From Selenomonadaceae bacterium (lineage in GTDB: Bacteria > Bacillota > Negativicutes > Selenomonadales > Selenomonadaceae), in NCBI GenBank assembly GCA_017453765.1, contig JAFTEG010000429.1, positions 1 through 14,637 of the forward strand: a stretch of DNA of 14,637 nucleotides. The letters are read 5' to 3'. Each line of letters starts with the position of its first letter. The first letter of the stretch is position 1. The notes under the pieces are model-generated. The model ran no database searches. It was not told the origin of the DNA and was given only the letters and a program-made list of their open reading frames with translations. Shown in pieces: positions 6,524 through 12,229 of the stretch. The translations under genes were made by a program, and so were the position numbers.

Positions 6524-6558
6524 ACTCATCAACCTTTCTTAAAAGCAAAAAAATACCA

Positions 6559-6587
6559 TTGACAAAAAATATAAAATCCTTTACAAT
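6559..6587 (+). promoter_or_regulatory. Reverse promoter inside the leader of the 5882-6523 gene
   Basis: TTGACA (6559-6564), a 17-base spacer, then TACAAT (6582-6587): a perfect -35 and a 5/6 -10. It points right, against the direction of the surrounding genes, and is followed by a terminator at 6699-6718. Confidence 0.65.
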
Positions 6588-6609
6588 TTGATACGTTAAA
6601 AGATGAAAG

Positions 6610-7578
6610 TTAGGCTACGTAATAGTTTTTCGCGATGTTTATTTTTTTGTCAACGTGAATTTTAGCGTAGAATTGCGTAGTTGTCAACATAGAAAATTCC
6701 GCCGCTCGGCGGTTTTTTCTTGCAAAGGCGTTTTCGGCGCGGTTGAAATAATCTCGAACTATCATCATATCTGCAGGTGACGCTTGATTCCGGCGTAAAC
6801 GTGCAAAAGACGAAGTGATAATTTCCTTGTCAATCGGCGATTGAGCGTTGAAAAATTCTCCCGTTGCAAACTGCCGTACCGCGTCAAAGTTTTCATCAGC
6901 CTGTTTTTGCGCGACGTAGTTGTTATAGTCATTTACAGATTGATTTTGCAAATACTGCATACGCTGAAGTTCCTGCTGTTGAGCCACGTGATTGGCAATA
7001 ATGTCATTGTACACGGACGCTTCTGAAAGTTTCCGTGCGTGTTGCCAAAGTGCAATGCGCGGATCGCCGTCCTCAAAATAATCCATAGACTCCACGTCTT
7101 CTTTTGAAAGACCGCTGATAGCCATAGCGCGCTGCGTTATCGTGTCATCAATTTGCTTTATGACTTCCGCGTTAAACTGCGGCGCATTTTGTACCGGCAT
7201 TTCTTGCGGCGGTTGGTTCTGTGCGGGAGCCTGTGACTGCGAAATATCGCCGTAGCGTTCACGGTACGCCGCAATCTGTTGAGCCAATTCGTTTTTCTGG
7301 TCGATAATTTCTTTAAAGCGCTTGTACGGTACCGCAGTTTCGGCGTCATCAGTTTTAGTTTCTGCAGGGGTTTCAGTTTGAGGCCCTTCTGCAGGTTTAG
7401 ACGCGTTGGAAATTTCGGCGGCTTTTTTCATCACGTCACGCGCAATGTCTTCCGGTATGCCTGACAATTCTTCGGGTATCGGCGGCAATTCTTCTGTACT
7501 TTCTTCAATCGTGCCGTCAAGAATATCGCCGTAGTTTTGAACTTCTTCCTCTGCGAACTTTTGAATATCGAACAACAT
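6610..7578 (-). CDS. Capsid scaffolding-like protein, probably altered C-terminus
   Basis: A 322-residue protein with an ATG at 7578 and a GGAGG site 9 bases ahead. The MLFDIQKFAEE start is typical of phage head proteins. An acidic Pro/Glu-rich segment follows, then VPYKRFKEIIDQKNELAQQI (about residues 84-103), a motif common in phage scaffold or head-assembly proteins. The rest is long helices rich in Gln/Asn (QQQELQRMQYLQNQSVNDYN). It precedes the capsid gene remnant, the expected place for a scaffold. The last 25 residues (298-322) are encoded across the promoter boxes of the ORF6N cassette (TTGACA at 6687-6682), so the natural C-terminus has probably been replaced. Internal head-assembly function is inferred from context and composition. 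Confidence 0.75.
   Translation of the reverse strand: MLFDIQKFAEEEVQNYGDILDGTIEESTEELPPIPEELSGIPEDIARDVMKKAAEISNASKPAEGPQTETPAETKTDDAETAVPYKRFKEIIDQKNELAQQIAAYRERYGDISQSQAPAQNQPPQEMPVQNAPQFNAEVIKQIDDTITQRAMAISGLSKEDVESMDYFEDGDPRIALWQHARKLSEASVYNDIIANHVAQQQELQRMQYLQNQSVNDYNNYVAQKQADENFDAVRQFATGEFFNAQSPIDKEIITSSFARLRRNQASPADMMIVRDYFNRAENAFARKNRRAAEFSMLTTTQFYAKIHVDKKINIAKNYYVA
6659..6687 (-). promoter_or_regulatory. Promoter for the 5882-6523 ORF6N gene
   Basis: On the minus strand TTGACA (6687-6682), a 17-base spacer, then TAAAAT (6664-6659). The start would be near 6652, giving a leader of about 130 bases. The boxes lie inside the last codons of the scaffold-like gene. Confidence 0.68.
6699..6718 (+). 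terminator. Plus-strand intrinsic terminator
   Basis: CCGCC (6699-6703), loop GCTC, GGCGG (6708-6712), then six T (6713-6718). It is oriented to stop the reverse transcript from 6559-6587. The same bases encode part of the scaffold-like protein on the other strand, so chance is possible. Confidence 0.65.
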
Positions 7579-7593
7579 TACTTTTTCCTCCGT

Positions 7594-7797
7594 CTAATTT
7601 TTCACCGCGTTGTAAAGTGCCGTCAACGAATCATAAAACTGCGCGGGATTTTGAACACGTTTGCTGTTTAAATCCTCAATGCCTTTCAAGCCGAGTTTTA
7701 TCAAGCCTACTTTTAACTGTTCAAGCAAGGCGTCAGATTCGGTTTTAATTTCCGCGCCGTTGTCTTCAAAAATGTCATTTTCAAATTTCTTAGCCAT
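7594..7797 (-). CDS. Small head-region phage protein
   Basis: A 67-residue, mostly helical, soluble protein starting at ATG 7797 behind AAGGTGA. It starts MAKKFENDIFEDNGAEIKTE and has an amphipathic helix around LLEQLKVGLIKLGLKGIEDL, ending YDSLTALYNAVKN. It lies 9 bases from its upstream neighbour and 15 bases before the scaffold-like gene, so it belongs to the same head-gene operon. I do not recognise a family. A capsid accessory role is suggested only by position. Confidence 0.65.
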   Translation of the reverse strand: MAKKFENDIFEDNGAEIKTESDALLEQLKVGLIKLGLKGIEDLNSKRVQNPAQFYDSLTALYNAVKN

Positions 7798-7806
7798 AGT
7801 CTCACC

Positions 7807-8184
7807 TTAATCAAAGAGTGAATCAATGTCGGCGCTGGTTGCAACGGCGGCGGCGAAAAGTACAAATTCTCCGCTTGTCGTGTCGTAGGTGTACATAGAT
7901 TTACTGCCGCTGTCCAAGTCAATGTAAATCTTGCCGCTTTCGCCGGTGACCTCTGTTGACGTAATTTCGCCGTTATTGTCCGTGTAATACTTCGTCTGCG
8001 AATTGCTTGACAACACGTGAATAGGAATGACGTTGCTAACCGTAGTTTGTGCAGGAATTTTTTCAGCTTTAATCTTGCCTTCGCCGTCTACAAAATCTGC
8101 CGACGCAATAAATGTGTCCGCATTCACGGCGTCCTGCTTGCTTTTGAAAAGTGCCAAAGTTTCTACTGTTACAATCTTAGTCAT
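7807..8184 (-). CDS. Small structural protein of the shared-tail family
   Basis: A 125-residue protein starting at ATG 8184 (TTGGAGG site 8 bases ahead); an upstream GTG/TTG-type start in the same frame would overlap that site. The N-terminus TKIVTVETLALFKSKQDAVN is the diverged family helix. The middle contains GKIKAEKIPAQ, a form of the 'GKIxxEQLPSY' motif of the 8203-8781 product, then GKIYIDLDSGSKSMYTYDTT, which parallels GKIYYDLAATIDGSYRYSGS in that neighbour. The C-terminus ATSADIDSLF is the acidic tail motif. The two adjacent genes are therefore duplicates that diverged. A fibre or decoration protein is plausible. Confidence 0.75.
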   Translation of the reverse strand: MTKIVTVETLALFKSKQDAVNADTFIASADFVDGEGKIKAEKIPAQTTVSNVIPIHVLSSNSQTKYYTDNNGEITSTEVTGESGKIYIDLDSGSKSMYTYDTTSGEFVLFAAAVATSADIDSLFD

Positions 8185-8202
8185 TTTGAAAACCTCCAAA
8201 CT

Positions 8203-8781
8203 TTATTCTGTGAAAAGTGATTCGATATCCGATATTGCTACCGGCGAAAATTCCGTAGAATCGGCAGGCGTGTAACCGAGTGCGCTTATAATATTTTCCG
8301 CACTTAAACTTATAACGCCGCCTTCACTCAAAGAAATGTTATCGCCGATTTGAACTACACCGAGTGCGGTTTTTGTCGCGGGCGTAGTTGAAACAGTTCC
8401 CAGCTCATCTTTCGTCGCGTACGTTTCAATAATCGGGTTGCCGTTCGCGTCATTAATCGCCTTGTCCGCCGTCGACACGGAAGTACCAACCGCAATGAAC
8501 TGCGAGCCGCTGTACCGGTACGAACCGTCAATCGTTGCGGCAAGGTCGTAATAAATTTTGCCCTTTTCGCCGTCAATCGCAACGGTACAATCAGAATCGG
8601 CGTAAAAATTTACAACGCCTTCATTTGTCTGCGTGTAGCCTTCTATCACGTCATCAACGTAGGACGGCAACTGTTCGGGAGAAATTTTACCGCCGGAAAG
8701 CGTGGCGAATTTCCCCAAGTTATACTCGTCTTGTTTGAGTTTAAATGACCGCAGTCCCGCTAAATCAATGTAAGCCGCCAT
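8203..8781 (-). CDS. Tail-fibre-like structural protein of the shared-tail family
   Basis: A 192-residue protein starting at ATG 8781 (AAGGAG 8 bases ahead). It has the N-terminal family helix AAYIDLAGLRSFKLKQDEYN, then GGKISPEQLPSYVDDVIEGY, a common fibre motif, and the beta module GKIYYDLAATIDGSYRYSGS. Next come NDANGNPIIETYATKDEL and TKTALGVVQIGDNISLSEGG, typical phage fibre repeats, then IISALGYTPAD. The C-terminus ISDIESLF is the acidic tail motif. Its start overlaps the end of the 8787-9230 gene region (TGA at 8789-8787 precedes the ATG by 5 bases). A fibre-type virion protein lying in the head-gene part of the operon is slightly unusual. Confidence 0.82.
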   Translation of the reverse strand: MAAYIDLAGLRSFKLKQDEYNLGKFATLSGGKISPEQLPSYVDDVIEGYTQTNEGVVNFYADSDCTVAIDGEKGKIYYDLAATIDGSYRYSGSQFIAVGTSVSTADKAINDANGNPIIETYATKDELGTVSTTPATKTALGVVQIGDNISLSEGGVISLSAENIISALGYTPADSTEFSPVAISDIESLFTE

Positions 8782-8786
8782 TTTCC

Positions 8787-9230
8787 TCACTCCTTATCAT
8801 CAAATTGAATTAAAAATTTATTTTGCCCTTTCAGTGATTCTTTTGAAATGCTAACCAAGTAATGGTGCGGCAACTCTTTCACTGCAAGCGGCGTCATTTT
8901 AGGTTTATGCGGCTCGTGTAAAAATAAATCGCCGTATTCGTCTAAAATTGTTTCGCTTTCATCGTCGCTTGAACTTTCATCAGCGGCAGTACTTTTTTCA
9001 TCTTCTGCGTCTTGAAATGGTAGTACGGCAAGTGAGCAAGTTCCGGTGTTGCCGATTTTCCGCGCATAAAGTTTCTGATAGAAATTCAGCGTCTGAAAAG
9101 GTTTCAACACAATTCCCGCGTCGTCGGTGCTGTCGGTAACTTCAATATTGGCGTCGCTTGAAAGATTTTGCATAACGCCGTACGTCTCCGCAATTTCACT
9201 GTAATTTTTTGTCAGCGTGTACTTTGTCAT
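8787..9230 (-). CDS. Phage structural protein of unknown role
   Basis: A 147-residue protein starting at ATG 9230, with AAAGGAGGG ahead; a TTG at 9269 would put the terminator and ribosome site inside the gene. The N-terminal 70 residues are beta-rich (ANIEVTDSTDDAGIVLKPFQ, then FYQKLYARKIGNTGTCSLAV), resembling short phage head or tail proteins with a 'VLKPFQT...YARxxG' pattern. Residues about 78-100 are a strongly acidic, disordered linker (DAEDEKSTAADESSSDDESE). The end is basic-to-mixed (KSLKGQNKFLIQFDDKE). The function is unknown. It is the first gene of the small-gene block after the AbiF unit, and a terminator sits just upstream. Confidence 0.72.
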   Translation of the reverse strand: MTKYTLTKNYSEIAETYGVMQNLSSDANIEVTDSTDDAGIVLKPFQTLNFYQKLYARKIGNTGTCSLAVLPFQDAEDEKSTAADESSSDDESETILDEYGDLFLHEPHKPKMTPLAVKELPHHYLVSISKESLKGQNKFLIQFDDKE

Positions 9231-9251
9231 ACCGGTTCCCTCCTTTCCAAC

Positions 9252-9281
9252 AAAAAAAGCACCTGCCAATTTGCAAGTGCT
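9252..9281 (-). terminator. Intrinsic terminator after the AbiF gene
   Basis: On the minus strand AGCACTTGC (9281-9273) pairs with GCAGGTGCT (9266-9258) over a 6-base loop, followed by a run of seven T (9258-9252, the first belonging to the stem). It ends the AbiF transcript, and its T-run leads into the ribosome site of the next gene. Confidence 0.8.
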
Positions 9282-9304
9282 ACAGCCGATTTGCTGATTT
9301 TAGA

Positions 9305-9313
9305 ATTATATCA
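9305..9313 (-). promoter_or_regulatory. Possible extended -10 promoter
   Basis: On the minus strand TGATATAAT (9313-9305) is a perfect extended -10 element, but there is no good -35. A transcript would start near 9298 and meet the terminator at 9281-9252 almost at once, so it would act only with read-through or attenuation. Confidence 0.35.
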
Positions 9314-9361
9314 CGTAATTTTAAAAGTTATCGCCGCGATAAGGAATTTATAAAAAATTTT

Positions 9362-10312
9362 TTAACAATTAAGCTTTGGTTGAAAATGCCAATCGGCAGG
9401 AAAGCCTAATTTCTGCATTATTTCATTAGATGTTATGGAATTCAAATGTTTTTCTAAATGCATATTAGCCAGTTTTCTAATTTTGTTATGTAATTCACAA
9501 TATTCTATTTTGCTTAAAAAACATTGTGTAGACACAAAAACAGAATAAACATTTCTGCGTTCATTTTCAGCAGATATCCCATAATTATCGTGTAAAACAC
9601 TCCAATATTTGCTGTCCCGCCGACAATTAAAACCTATTAAACGATTGGTATGCGCACAAATATTCCGTACTTCGTTCATATTTTCTACAAAACTAATCAT
9701 AATTTCCGGCGGAAAAGTCGAGATTCTTGATAAATTTTGTTTGATAAAATCACATAAATCTTTTGCTACTTTATTCTGTAATTGTACCGTTGAGGCGGTC
9801 AACATATTTCTTAATTCACCAAAATCCAGATGATTAACTAAAACCCAAATAGGCACTTCATTGTGATTTTGAATATAATGAGCTATGCTACTTTCAGGAA
9901 ATTTTTGTTGACGGCTGATTATTTGTGACAGACGGGATATCGTAGAAATTACAGACAATGTTTTCTCTTGTGCATAACATTCAATATTTAAATAAGAGTA
10001 AGGCTTATCTGAAAATACCTCTGCAAAACGATATGCAAATATTGATTTCAAATGAGATTCCGCATTGAGTATTGCCTTAAAAAAAGCCTGTTTCAATTCT
10101 TTATCGAATAAATAAAGACGCGCTACTTCTTCAAATGTAGTGCCACCGATATAATTTTCTCCTTCCATTGGGAAAAATTTACTGTAACCATTTATAATGT
10201 TGTAATAATTGTTGCTTAAAAGATATTTTTTAGCATAATCTTCATCGTTGATTGTAAGATTACGGTTACGTAATAACTGAATTTGTTCGGTGAGTGTTTG
10301 AAAAGGTTTCAA
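9362..10312 (-). CDS. abiF: Abortive infection protein, Abi_2 (AbiD/AbiF) family
   Basis: A 316-residue protein from a TTG at 10312, matching the usual Abi_2 start (KPFQTLTEQIQLLRNRNL). An ATG at 10354 would add 14 residues read through the leader RNA hairpin and is disfavoured. Family landmarks in order: YLLSNNYYNIINGYSKFF (about 30-47), LFDKELKQAFFKAILNAESH and LKSIFAYRFAE (70-98), and EVRNICAHTNRLIGFN (215-229) holding the HEPN nuclease motif R-x4-H (R216, H221). HEPN Abi proteins are thought to cleave RNA and halt the infected cell. It has its own promoter (10423-10396), a structured leader RNA and a terminator (9281-9252), so it is an independent defence or exclusion gene inside the virion operon. 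The local sequence is AT-richer than its neighbours, consistent with transfer. Confidence 0.88.
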   Translation of the reverse strand: MKPFQTLTEQIQLLRNRNLTINDEDYAKKYLLSNNYYNIINGYSKFFPMEGENYIGGTTFEEVARLYLFDKELKQAFFKAILNAESHLKSIFAYRFAEVFSDKPYSYLNIECYAQEKTLSVISTISRLSQIISRQQKFPESSIAHYIQNHNEVPIWVLVNHLDFGELRNMLTASTVQLQNKVAKDLCDFIKQNLSRISTFPPEIMISFVENMNEVRNICAHTNRLIGFNCRRDSKYWSVLHDNYGISAENERRNVYSVFVSTQCFLSKIEYCELHNKIRKLANMHLEKHLNSITSNEIMQKLGFPADWHFQPKLNC

Positions 10313-10341
10313 AAAAATACCCCCTCCGATAAAGGAGAAGG
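10311..10341 (-). terminator. Terminator of the AbiF leader RNA, overlapping the start codon
   Basis: On the minus strand CCTTCTCC (10341-10334) pairs with GGAGGGGG (10327-10320) across a 6-base loop, followed by GTATTTTTTT. The 3' arm is the ribosome site (GGAGG) and the last T of the T-run belongs to the TTG start codon of AbiF. Confidence 0.8.
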
Positions 10342-10389
10342 CACTTTTCCGCACTGCTCCCCGTAGAGATTACAGCACTCTTGCAATTA
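10311..10389 (-). ncRNA. AbiF-associated leader RNA (abiF RNA motif candidate)
   Basis: The promoter at 10423-10396 (start near 10389) and the terminator at 10341-10311 bound an RNA of about 79 nt. Before the terminator it can fold a stem in which TGCT and AGCA enclose CTC/GGG with a 5-base bulge. A structured 'abiF RNA' found upstream of abiF genes has been described, and position, size and terminator overlap fit. I have not matched it to the covariance model. Confidence 0.6.
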
Positions 10390-10395
10390 CTCTCC

Positions 10396-10423
10396 ATTAT
10401 ATCTTTTTTTAGTTGGTTGTCAA
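10396..10423 (-). promoter_or_regulatory. Promoter of the AbiF leader RNA and gene
   Basis: On the minus strand TTGACA (10423-10418), a 16-base spacer, then TATAAT (10401-10396): both boxes perfect. Confidence 0.8.
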
Positions 10424-10473
10424 CAACAATCTCATTATAAGGATTATTTTCGATCAAACAAGAGCATATTTCT

Positions 10474-10543
10474 GCTAACTTGAAATATGGAAGTCATTAT
10501 AGCACTCTTATTTCAATTTAGACAGCTAAGTTGAAATATGGAA
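10474..10543. repeat. Pair of 19-base direct repeats upstream of AbiF
   Basis: GCTAACTTGAAATATGGAA (10474-10492) and GCTAAGTTGAAATATGGAA (10525-10543) differ at one base and are 51 bases apart, start to start, about five DNA turns. A half-site TATTTCAA lies between them in inverse orientation. Such spacing suits a regulator's operator. The flanking 10424-10624 region otherwise has no gene that I can support, only AT-rich sequence and an 8-base inverted repeat TGTCAAAA/TTTTGACA (10552-10559, 10609-10616). Confidence 0.7.
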
Positions 10544-10624
10544 AATGAGTGTGTCAAAAACAGTCCTTTCTGACAACTTACGAAATATGCTTTATCAAAG
10601 AGCCGATGTTTTGACAAGAAAAAT

Positions 10625-11455
10625 TTACAGCGCAAAATCAAGCAAGTACTGATTCTTTTCACGTTCAGCTTTTGTCATGCCCGCTTGCACTCGACCTAAT
10701 CTGTCGGCTTGCTTGCGTTCACGTTCTTTTTTCACGGTGTCGGGACGCACGCCCAATTCTTTCAAGCGCCGTGCATTTTCGGTAGTCGGGTTTTTAATGA
10801 AGGCGTCAACCGCTTTTTGCTTTTCCTTCGTAAGTTTGGCGCGTTCGTTGTAGGTAATGCGCTGAATGTCCGTAGCAAGCGACTCATCAACCGATTTAAA
10901 ACCTGCGCCGCGAATCAGTCTTTCGTAAAAACTTTCATAGACAGAAGTTTTTCTGCCGCGCGAGCCAAACGTTTCACCTTCAAACGCCGCGTAAATGTTA
11001 TAAAGACCGGGACTGACACTTCTTAACGCGTTCAAATATGCGCCTTCCGTGCCGTTTACAGTGCCGTCAAACATATTGCCGACAAAGCCGGTAATTGTCG
11101 AACCCGTAGCGCCTAAAAGAAAGTCGGACAAATTCTGCGGCATTATAGCGGCAAGACCAGCCCTCTTTGACATATCGATATCAAACGCGGCGGGCGCACC
11201 GTACATTGCGATATTTCCCGCCAGCTTTCCAACTTCATTGTCGCCGAAAATTGCCTGCGAACCTTGAATCGCCGTTTTCTGCAGAAAATCTTTCGGGAAC
11301 AATCCAAATTTCTCATCGAACAAATCGTCAAGCCAATCAAGGAAAGGCAAGCCCATAAGTCCGCACATTAAAAGGTAAGGGAACCAAAACGCGATTTTCT
11401 GTTTAGTCGTCGTCTTCGTGTTTGTAGGTAACATATCGCCGATTATTTCAAGCAT
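10625..11455 (-). CDS. Large polyvalent protein C-terminal fragment (LPD38-like)
   Basis: A 276-residue frame. Residues about 20-175 match the C-terminal LPD38-type region of phage large polyvalent proteins: a hydrophobic helix WFPYLLMCGLMGLPFLDWLD, DDLFDEKFG, NIAMYGAPAAFDIDMSKRAG, then LLGATGSTITGFVGN and SPGLYNIYAAFEG. The tail is helical and basic (KEKQKAVDAFIKNPTTENAR, RRLKEL). The ATG at 11455 has no ribosome site, and the frame is open upstream right to the stop codon of the HNH gene. This looks like the severed C-terminal end of the polyvalent protein at 12313-14637, not a separate gene. In intact phages this protein is packaged in the virion and may enter the host with the DNA. Confidence 0.75.
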   Translation of the reverse strand: MLEIIGDMLPTNTKTTTKQKIAFWFPYLLMCGLMGLPFLDWLDDLFDEKFGLFPKDFLQKTAIQGSQAIFGDNEVGKLAGNIAMYGAPAAFDIDMSKRAGLAAIMPQNLSDFLLGATGSTITGFVGNMFDGTVNGTEGAYLNALRSVSPGLYNIYAAFEGETFGSRGRKTSVYESFYERLIRGAGFKSVDESLATDIQRITYNERAKLTKEKQKAVDAFIKNPTTENARRLKELGVRPDTVKKERERKQADRLGRVQAGMTKAEREKNQYLLDFAL

Positions 11456-11484
11456 TTTGAAAAGGGGGCTTTGAAAATTTAGCT

Positions 11485-12147
11485 TTAATGGACATTTTTA
11501 TAAGTTTTTTCGGTAACTACACATTGTATAACGTGAGGAGCAACTTTAAATTTTTTCGCCAATGCCTGTTGTCCAAATTTTCTATCGCCAATTTTATAAT
11601 TTTTACGAATATACCGAACTTGTTCATCAGTTAAAGCTTTTTCGCATCTTTTATTTTTGACCAATCCAATTTTATGGGCGTGAAGTACGTTTTCACTTCG
11701 TGTTGCCCACTCTAAATTTTCTAAGCAATTATTTTGTTTATTGCCGTCCTTATGATTGACCATACTTTTATTTTCAGGATTGGGAATAAATGCTTCAGCA
11801 ATCAGTCGATGAACACTATATGTTTTACGATGGTCATTTTTAAACAAAACTACTCCTAAATACCCGTTCCAATGTTCACCTGGTTTTAAAATTCGCGGCT
11901 CTTTGCCGTAAAAACTTTTAACTCTGCCCAAATTACTAACTTGGTAAATACCCTCAAAATCTTTAACATCACGCCAAATTTCGCTCGGCAAATTCAAGAC
12001 CACGCCAAAAACATTTTCTTTGAGTTCTGAAAAATCTTTCTCTATTTTTTTCAATGCAGACAAAATTGTATTTGTTGCATTCTGCACTTCAGGTGAAAAC
12101 GAAGGAAAACCATCCATTAAAATTTTTGTAGCTTCCTCTACAGTCAT
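11485..12147 (-). CDS. NUMOD4/HNH endonuclease (homing-type)
   Basis: A 220-residue protein starting at ATG 12147, with AAAGGGG about 10 bases ahead. An upstream in-frame start (12261) would read through the leader and is rejected. Residues 1-50 are a helical extension without a known match. Residues about 55-100 are NUMOD4 (EIWRDVKDFEGIYQVSNLGR, VKS). Residues about 110-155 are the HNH nuclease: VHRLIAEAF, then VNHKDGNKQNN with H132, and LENLEWATRSEN. Residues about 172-215 form a DNA-binding helix-turn-helix tail (LTDEQVRYIRKNYKIGDRKF). Such enzymes nick or cut DNA at a site near their own gene and so spread by homing. It sits between two parts of the polyvalent protein gene, and has its own promoter and an opposing promoter in its leader. 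Confidence 0.92.
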   Translation of the reverse strand: MTVEEATKILMDGFPSFSPEVQNATNTILSALKKIEKDFSELKENVFGVVLNLPSEIWRDVKDFEGIYQVSNLGRVKSFYGKEPRILKPGEHWNGYLGVVLFKNDHRKTYSVHRLIAEAFIPNPENKSMVNHKDGNKQNNCLENLEWATRSENVLHAHKIGLVKNKRCEKALTDEQVRYIRKNYKIGDRKFGQQALAKKFKVAPHVIQCVVTEKTYKNVH

Positions 12148-12169
12148 ATACAATCGCCCCTTTGTGAAT

Positions 12170-12198
12170 TTGACACTCCACGCAGAAACGATTATAAT
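12170..12198 (+). promoter_or_regulatory. Perfect consensus reverse promoter in the HNH gene leader
   Basis: TTGACA (12170-12175), exactly 17 bases, then TATAAT (12193-12198): full consensus in both boxes. It points right, against every gene around it, and a terminator-like structure follows at 12209-12286. Confidence 0.72.
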
Positions 12199-12229
12199 AT
12201 TAAAAATTTTGACTCGTCGGTTCTGCGTG
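12179..12229. repeat. Inverted repeat in the HNH gene leader
   Basis: CACGCAGAA (12179-12187) and TTCTGCGTG (12221-12229) are perfect 9-base inverted arms. As in the 3372 cassette, one arm lies in the -35/-10 spacer of the reverse promoter and the other just past its start. It is a candidate operator or leader hairpin. Confidence 0.7.

Larger units (their letters stand above)
6594..6718 (+). ncRNA. Predicted antisense RNA to the leader of the 5882-6523 gene
   Basis: The promoter at 6559-6587 (start near 6594) and the terminator at 6699-6718 predict an RNA of about 125 nt. It is complementary to the first 58 or so bases of the ORF6N mRNA, crosses the promoter of that gene, and also overlaps the last codons of the scaffold-like frame. 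No reading frame is apparent. It is a prediction from signals only. Confidence 0.5.

Noticed and set aside
9085..10325. Shared TGAAAAGGTTTCAA in the AbiF start and in the 8787-9230 gene as an attachment site
   Set aside because: Both encode KPFQ in their own conserved contexts, and the match is only 14 bases, so chance is likely.
10561..10600. Plus-strand promoter CTGACA-17-TATCAA near 10571
   Set aside because: The -10 box is poor and no gene, terminator or structured RNA follows on that strand.
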